Source: CAYMSF01 sp964542255 (GTDB taxonomy: Bacteria > Verrucomicrobiota > Lentisphaeria > Victivallales > Victivallaceae). Taken from it: a stretch of DNA of 10,648 nt. Under the pieces are notes generated by a model, which searched no databases, had not been told where the DNA came from, and saw only the letters and a list, made by a program, of their open reading frames with translations. The stretch is from positions 1 to 10,648 of the forward strand of contig CAZITV010000074.1 of NCBI GenBank assembly GCA_964542255.1. Reading direction: 5' to 3'. The translations under genes were made by a program, and so were the position numbers. Numbering within the stretch: the first letter of the stretch is position 1; every line of letters starts with the position of its first letter. Shown one piece after another: positions 7,239 to 10,648 of this stretch.

Positions 7239-8417
7239 ATGACCAAATCAAGGACAGAATATTCATTTATTGGCCATGCCTGGGCCCGTTACCGCAGCGA
7301 TCCGCTGGCCATGGCGGGGCTATGCGGGGTACTGCTGCTATTTATGACCGCAGTTGCAGCACCGCTCCTTGCCAACAGCAGACCGTTGTTGATTTATTGT
7401 GACGGCAGTCTTACGCTGCCGTTTTGGCGGTATATTTTTGCGCCGGACAGTATCGAATCGCTGGTTGAAAAGACTTTCAACTACTTACTGGTGCTGTTTG
7501 CTGCGTCCTGCATTATCTTGCTGCTGCTGCGGTCATGCTCCGCTAAAATAAAACTTTCTGTTATGATCTGTGCGGCGGCATTATTGCTGCTGCCATTTTT
7601 TTTGGTTAAAGCGCCGGTGGAGAAAAGTGACTGGCGCACATTCACCGCCAATCTGCAAGGCAGCAAAACGGTTATTTTTACTCCGGTACAGTTTGGTCCC
7701 TATGAGCTAGTGGCGGCGCCGTGCGAAAAACCGTCATGGCGCCATTGGTTTGGCACCGACCAGATTGGCAGAGATGTTTTATCGCGAATGATCTACGGCA
7801 GCCGGGTTTCACTGGCGGTGGGGATTTTTGCCACGGCGATTGCGATGTTCATTGGGCTTGTGGTTGGAATGTTTTGCGGATATTACCGCGGCAGGCTGGA
7901 TTTAATATTGATGCGGATAGTTGAAGTGGTCATCTGTTTCCCGACATTTCTGCTGTTACTAATTTTAATGTCAATGCTGGTTGGGCGGAATTTTGAACAA
8001 TCCACACTAATTGTTATTGGAGTGATTGGTTTTACCGGTTGGATTGGACTGTGCGGTTTAGTTCGGGGAGAAACGCTCAAGCACCGGGTTTTACCATACA
8101 TTCAAAGTTGCGAAGCTGCCGGTCTGCCGACTTGGCGCATCATGTTTTTTCACCTGCTGCCCAATATTTCCGGACCAATATTAATCTCATTTTCGTTTGG
8201 TGTTGCAGGGGCGATTTTGGCGGAGAGCGGCTTGAGTTTTCTTGGTTTTGGCGTTCAAGCGCCAACGGCCAGCTGGGGGGGGCTGCTGCGGCAGGCATTT
8301 GATGACCCGTTTGCCTACTGGCATTTAACTTTGTTCCCTGGTTTGGCACTATTTATCGCGGTATGTTCTTTTAATTTTACCGGCGAAGGTCTGCGTAAAA
8401 TTCTGGATCCAAAATAG
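7239..8417 (+). CDS. ABC transporter permease, OppC/DppC/YejE type, with enlarged N-terminal region
   Basis: An inner-membrane subunit of a peptide- or nickel-type ABC importer, pairing with an OppB-like permease, ATPases and a binding protein. The hallmark is FGTDQIGRDVLSRMIYGSRV (171-190); the EAA loop that contacts the ATPase is CEAAGLPTWRIMFFHLLPN (291-309); the conserved end is GLSFLGFGVQ and SWGGLL (331-350). Membrane segments are seen at about 24-42, 82-97, 107-124, 191-213, 226-248, 255-275, 312-332 and 362-380. At 392 residues it is longer than the usual roughly 300: residues 45-165 form an insert with two extra hydrophobic segments. RPLLIYCDGSLTLPFW (48-63) resembles YejE-like proteins. 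The ATG at 7239 is followed by the expected WARYRSDPLAMAGL; its ribosome site is weak (GGAA). No partner subunit is in the window. yaiI follows after 18 bp. Confidence 0.9.
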   Translation: MTKSRTEYSFIGHAWARYRSDPLAMAGLCGVLLLFMTAVAAPLLANSRPLLIYCDGSLTLPFWRYIFAPDSIESLVEKTFNYLLVLFAASCIILLLLRSCSAKIKLSVMICAAALLLLPFFLVKAPVEKSDWRTFTANLQGSKTVIFTPVQFGPYELVAAPCEKPSWRHWFGTDQIGRDVLSRMIYGSRVSLAVGIFATAIAMFIGLVVGMFCGYYRGRLDLILMRIVEVVICFPTFLLLLILMSMLVGRNFEQSTLIVIGVIGFTGWIGLCGLVRGETLKHRVLPYIQSCEAAGLPTWRIMFFHLLPNISGPILISFSFGVAGAILAESGLSFLGFGVQAPTASWGGLLRQAFDDPFAYWHLTLFPGLALFIAVCSFNFTGEGLRKILDPK

Positions 8418-8435
8418 TAAAATGGGAATAAATTT

Positions 8436-8894
8436 ATGCGTATATTAGTTGATGCTGATGCTTTGCCGCGGGAATTAAAAGAGGCACTGTGGAAAATTGC
8501 GGTAAGAGAACAAGTGCAGGTAATAATGGTTGCCAACCAGACTCAGCGGCTGCCTATGTCCGAATATATTTCTGGAATAACCTCTTCTACCGGGTTCAAT
8601 GCTGCCGATGATAAGATTGTCGAATTGATACAGTCAAAAGACATTGTCATTACCGCAGATATACCGCTGGCAGACCGGGCACTGTCACAGGGAGCGGCAG
8701 CGATAAATTGCCGCGGCGAGCTTTTCTCCGATGCTAATATCAAAAACCGCCTTGCAATGCGTGAATTAATGGAAGATTTGCGCGCTGGCGGTGAAATCAC
8801 CGGCGGGCCGCCGCCATTTCACCGCAAACACCGGGAAAATTTTCTTAATCAAATCGACAAGCTGCTGCGTCAAGGCAAAAAGCTGACACGGTAG
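8436..8894 (+). CDS. yaiI: YaiI/YqxD family protein (UPF0178, DUF188)
   Basis: A small conserved cytoplasmic protein of a PIN-like nuclease-related family; its activity is not established. Family blocks in the 152 residues: VDADALP (5-11), GFNAADDKIV (53-62), DIVITADIPLADRAL (69-83), GGPPPF (123-128) and the C-terminal FLNQIDKLL. Length and order match the family. Odd point: the first motif usually reads DADACP, here DADALP, so the Cys is a Leu, while the acidic residues Asp6, Asp8, Asp58, Asp59 and Asp75 remain. GGGA lies 9 bases before the ATG. The gene begins 18 bp after the permease stop and is probably co-transcribed with it. A functional link is not implied, since this family occurs in many contexts. 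Confidence 0.92.
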   Translation: MRILVDADALPRELKEALWKIAVREQVQVIMVANQTQRLPMSEYISGITSSTGFNAADDKIVELIQSKDIVITADIPLADRALSQGAAAINCRGELFSDANIKNRLAMRELMEDLRAGGEITGGPPPFHRKHRENFLNQIDKLLRQGKKLTR

Positions 8895-8935
8895 AGCAGT
8901 ACTCTGTAAAGCTTAAAATGCCGCATAGACGAGTT

Positions 8936-8974
8936 ATACCAATTCGCTTTCATTGTATAGGCGCTCATTGGTAT
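8936..8974. repeat. palindromic repeat, copy 1 (between convergent yaiI and lpxK)
   Basis: ATACCAAT at 8936-8943 and ATTGGTAT at 8967-8974 are perfect 8-bp inverted ends around a 23-base core containing GCTTTCATTG. The same ends and a similar core recur at 10296-10336 and 10484-10522. Lying between the ends of two convergent genes, the hairpin could serve as a two-way transcription end, though it lacks T-runs. Confidence 0.75.
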
Positions 8975-9009
8975 TAGATTGCAGATGGGATTTTTAGTTT
9001 TATAAGGTA

Positions 9010-10179
9010 TCAAACAAAACAGATACGTGAGATACATTGGTCAAAGCTTTCCTGACCACTGATAATATCAATTTCAACGCGGAGGAAGAAAAGCGGGATA
9101 TCATAGCGGTCCAGACGCGGCAGCCTCACCGCGTCTTTTTCGGTAGTTATAATAATTTCGGCATTAGCCTGTTTCGACCGATTAACGAAGTTAATAATTT
9201 CCTGTTGGGTGAAACGATGATGGTCAGCAAAATGCTGAGATTCGACAATTTCAGCGCCCAGTTTATGCAAAAATGATTCAAAACTTTCAGGACAAGCAAT
9301 CCCGGAAAGTGCCGCCACGCGTTTTCCCTTGAGTAATTCCAACGGTTCACGTTCTCCGCGCAAATATACATTTTCCAAATAGAGCGGTTTATGACAGCAT
9401 TCAATTATTTCTGCACGACGGTTATGATGGCGTAAAAATGCCTTGAGATGGCGGAGATGATTGCCGCCATTGGATTTGGTCAGGAAAATATAATCGGCAC
9501 GGCGAATATTTTTGACAGGTTCGCGCAAAATACCACGCGGCAATACATGATGATTGCCAAAAGGGTCTGTTGAATCCACCAAAACAATATTGATATGAGG
9601 TTTTAAACTTAGGTACTGAAAGCCATCGTCCAAAATTAGCGTATCCGTAGCGAATTCGTCGATAGCATATAGTCCGGCTTTGACCCTGTCCTTGTCCACC
9701 AAGACCGCGACATTAGTCAAATTGCTTGCCAGCATAAATGGCTCATCGCCGGCATAATTTGAGTCCAGCAGCAGGTTTTTCCCATCTGAAACCACTTTTG
9801 GCGGGACTTCACCCTTTTTAGAGGTGAACCTTTGTGCCAGTTTGACGAACAATGAACGCTGTTTGCTACGGTAACCGCGGCTGAGGATTGCCACTTTCCG
9901 CCCTTTTTGACTCAAAGTTTTAGCGAACACCTCCACTACCGGAGTTTTGCCGGTACCACCGCAGCTCAAGTTGCCGATGCTGACAACCAGACAACCAATA
10001 GCACGGTTGCGGATAATGCGTTTATCATACATCCACAGACGGAACTGCACCACAATACGGTAAAACCTTGACGCGATGAAGAGCACCGCCATAATCGCGA
10101 TATCAATCGGACGGCGGCGTTTTTCCAGAATCAATTCCAGAAAATACTGTTCAAAATTTTCGTTAAACTTACCAGACAT
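9010..10179 (-). CDS. lpxK: tetraacyldisaccharide 4'-kinase LpxK
   Basis: Phosphorylates the 4' position of the tetraacyl disaccharide 1-phosphate to form lipid IVA, a late step of lipid A synthesis at the cytoplasmic face of the inner membrane. Seen in the 389 residues: a hydrophobic N-terminal helix at about 26-47; P-loop SIGNLSCGGTGKTP (67-80); SRGYRS (100-105); GDEP (144-147); DDGFQ (184-188), followed by Tyr where His is common; LPRGILREP (213-221); FADHHRFT (317-324) and TTEKDAVRL (345-353). All expected motifs are intact. The stretch between SRGY and GDEP is about 20 residues longer than in E. coli LpxK, which I associate with PVC-like and related lineages. The ATG at 10179 fits the family N-terminus, but no clear ribosome site precedes it. 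It has no lipid A neighbours here. Its upstream region holds GCGGGCG/CGCCCGC inverted arms (10205-10211, 10270-10276). Confidence 0.95.
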   Translation of the reverse strand: MSGKFNENFEQYFLELILEKRRRPIDIAIMAVLFIASRFYRIVVQFRLWMYDKRIIRNRAIGCLVVSIGNLSCGGTGKTPVVEVFAKTLSQKGRKVAILSRGYRSKQRSLFVKLAQRFTSKKGEVPPKVVSDGKNLLLDSNYAGDEPFMLASNLTNVAVLVDKDRVKAGLYAIDEFATDTLILDDGFQYLSLKPHINIVLVDSTDPFGNHHVLPRGILREPVKNIRRADYIFLTKSNGGNHLRHLKAFLRHHNRRAEIIECCHKPLYLENVYLRGEREPLELLKGKRVAALSGIACPESFESFLHKLGAEIVESQHFADHHRFTQQEIINFVNRSKQANAEIIITTEKDAVRLPRLDRYDIPLFFLRVEIDIISGQESFDQCISRICFV

Positions 10180-10295
10180 AATTTATAAGAAATCTTATTG
10201 ACCTGCGGGCGGTAAAACAATCGAAAATAAACAGTTCATCTATTCCATTACCTGCTGTCCAAAAGATTTCGCCCGCTATATTAAAATAAATAGTT

Positions 10296-10336
10296 ATACC
10301 AATGAGCTATCATTCATAGACAAGAACGATTGGTAT
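10296..10336. repeat. palindromic repeat, copy 2
   Basis: ATACCAAT (10296-10303) and ATTGGTAT (10329-10336) are perfect inverted ends. The 25-base core contains GCTATCATTCATAGAC, matching copy 3 (GCTTTCATTGATAGAC) at 14 of 16 positions. The asymmetric core shows that all three copies lie in the same orientation. Confidence 0.75.
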
Positions 10337-10395
10337 CAAAGCTATTAATATATAACCGAACCGGGCATTAAGCAATAATCAGTTCAATATAAATA

Positions 10396-10462
10396 TACTC
10401 GGCAGGATTAAGGATTGGATTTTTCAATCCTGCTGACAGGCGATAGCCATATCGCCCGAGTA
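10396..10462. repeat. second three-armed palindromic element with alternative pairings
   Basis: The outer stem pairs TACTCGG (10396-10402) with CCGAGTA (10456-10462). Inside, GCAGGATT (10402-10409) pairs with AATCCTGC (10426-10433), or alternatively AGGATTG (10411-10417) pairs with CAATCCT (10425-10431), because AGGATT is present twice. A further hairpin pairs GGCGAT (10439-10444) with ATCGCC (10451-10456). A few junction bases are shared between stems. Its sequence differs from the element at 51-108, but the plan of two hairpins inside an outer stem is the same. It lies between palindromic repeat copies 2 and 3. Confidence 0.6.
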
Positions 10463-10483
10463 AATAACAGAAAATATGCCCTA

Positions 10484-10522
10484 ATACCAATTTGCTTTCA
10501 TTGATAGACGCTCGATTGATCT
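10484..10522. repeat. palindromic repeat, copy 3 (right end decayed)
   Basis: The left end ATACCAAT (10484-10491) is intact and the core GCTTTCATTGATAGAC is close to copies 1 and 2. The right end reads ATTGATCT instead of ATTGGTAT, so the palindrome is damaged here. Confidence 0.65.
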
Positions 10523-10550
10523 TCGGCGCCGATTTTTGCCATAAAACCGC

Positions 10551-10600
10551 ACCGCTGACAATACCAGCAGCACCGCTTGACAAAACTTATACCGCTGATA
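10551..10600. promoter_or_regulatory. three direct repeats, possible operator
   Basis: ACCGCTGACA (10551-10560), ACCGCTTGACA (10572-10582) and ACCGCTGATA (10591-10600) are near-identical words in the same direction, with starts 21 and 19 bases apart, roughly two helical turns. The second and third overlap the -35 element and the spacer of the promoter candidate at 10577-10604, the place expected for a regulator's binding sites. Confidence 0.4.
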
Positions 10601-10604
10601 TTTT
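10577..10604 (+). promoter_or_regulatory. sigma-70-like promoter reading out of the right edge
   Basis: A consensus -35 box TTGACA (10577-10582) is followed after 16 bases by TATTTT (10599-10604), a 4-of-6 match to the -10 consensus. Transcription would begin near 10611 and run toward a gene beyond the window, divergent from lpxK. The promoter consensus of this organism is unknown. Confidence 0.4.
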
Positions 10605-10648
10605 AAGCAATTAGTCACAAATAAAAGAAGTGAGCTAATTTAAAAACT

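Larger units (their letters stand above)
10180..10648. other. 469-base non-coding region upstream of lpxK, rich in repeats
   Basis: No gene is supported. The one 71-codon minus-strand frame (10583-10368) runs straight through the palindromes and has no ribosome site or recognisable family. Contents from left to right: the presumed lpxK leader with inverted arms at 10205-10211 and 10270-10276; palindromic repeat copy 2; a three-armed palindrome at 10396-10462; palindromic repeat copy 3; direct repeats and a plausible plus-strand promoter near 10550-10604; and an AT-rich end. A gene beginning beyond the right edge is likely. Confidence 0.6.

Noticed and set aside
8936..10522. CRISPR-like array formed by the three ATACCAAT repeats
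   Set aside because: The copies are unevenly spaced (about 1.4 kb and 0.19 kb), separated by a gene, vary in core and ends, and there are no cas genes.
10368..10583. 71-codon minus-strand frame upstream of lpxK
   Set aside because: It runs across a palindromic repeat and a three-armed element, lacks a ribosome site, and shows no recognisable protein features.

Overview
The window looks like chromosome from a Gram-negative bacterium. LpxK (lipid A synthesis) and a Bat-type set of large envelope proteins imply an outer membrane and a periplasm. Base composition is moderately AT-leaning by eye. Gene make-up, the fused Bat proteins and the long loop in LpxK suggest a member of the PVC assemblage (Lentisphaerota or Verrucomicrobiota-like), but this placement is inference and cannot be settled from the window. 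No phage, transposase, CRISPR, rRNA or tRNA gene was found.

Layout: positions 1-259 are non-coding and hold a three-armed palindromic element and a repeat-like block. Positions 260-6915 form a run of three minus-strand genes, transcribed right to left: der (ribosome-assembly GTPase), a batB-batC fusion (VWA domain plus TPR plus a very long Ser-Asp-Lys repeat), and a batD-batE fusion (BatD domain plus TPR plus SH3-like domain). Positions 6916-7238 are a divergent intergenic region with a possible operator. Positions 7239-8894 are two plus-strand genes, an OppC/DppC-type ABC permease with an enlarged N-terminal part and a yaiI/yqxD-family gene. lpxK (9010-10179) is on the minus strand, convergent with yaiI. 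Positions 10180-10648 are non-coding but rich in structure: two copies of a roughly 40-bp palindromic repeat (a third lies between yaiI and lpxK), a second three-armed palindrome, and a plausible promoter with direct repeats reading out of the right edge.

How it fits together: the two Bat fusions are 18 bp apart and almost certainly co-transcribed. They would build an inner-membrane complex with most of its domains in the periplasm. Each fusion keeps a signal-peptide-like segment at its internal junction, which now serves as a membrane segment and keeps the TPR half on the periplasmic side. der, lpxK and yaiI are housekeeping or conserved genes with no obvious functional tie to Bat. The permease is isolated from the other parts of its transporter. 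The most unusual things are the Bat fusion architecture, the near-perfect 9-bp array coding (SDK)18, and the intergenic palindromic repeat families.
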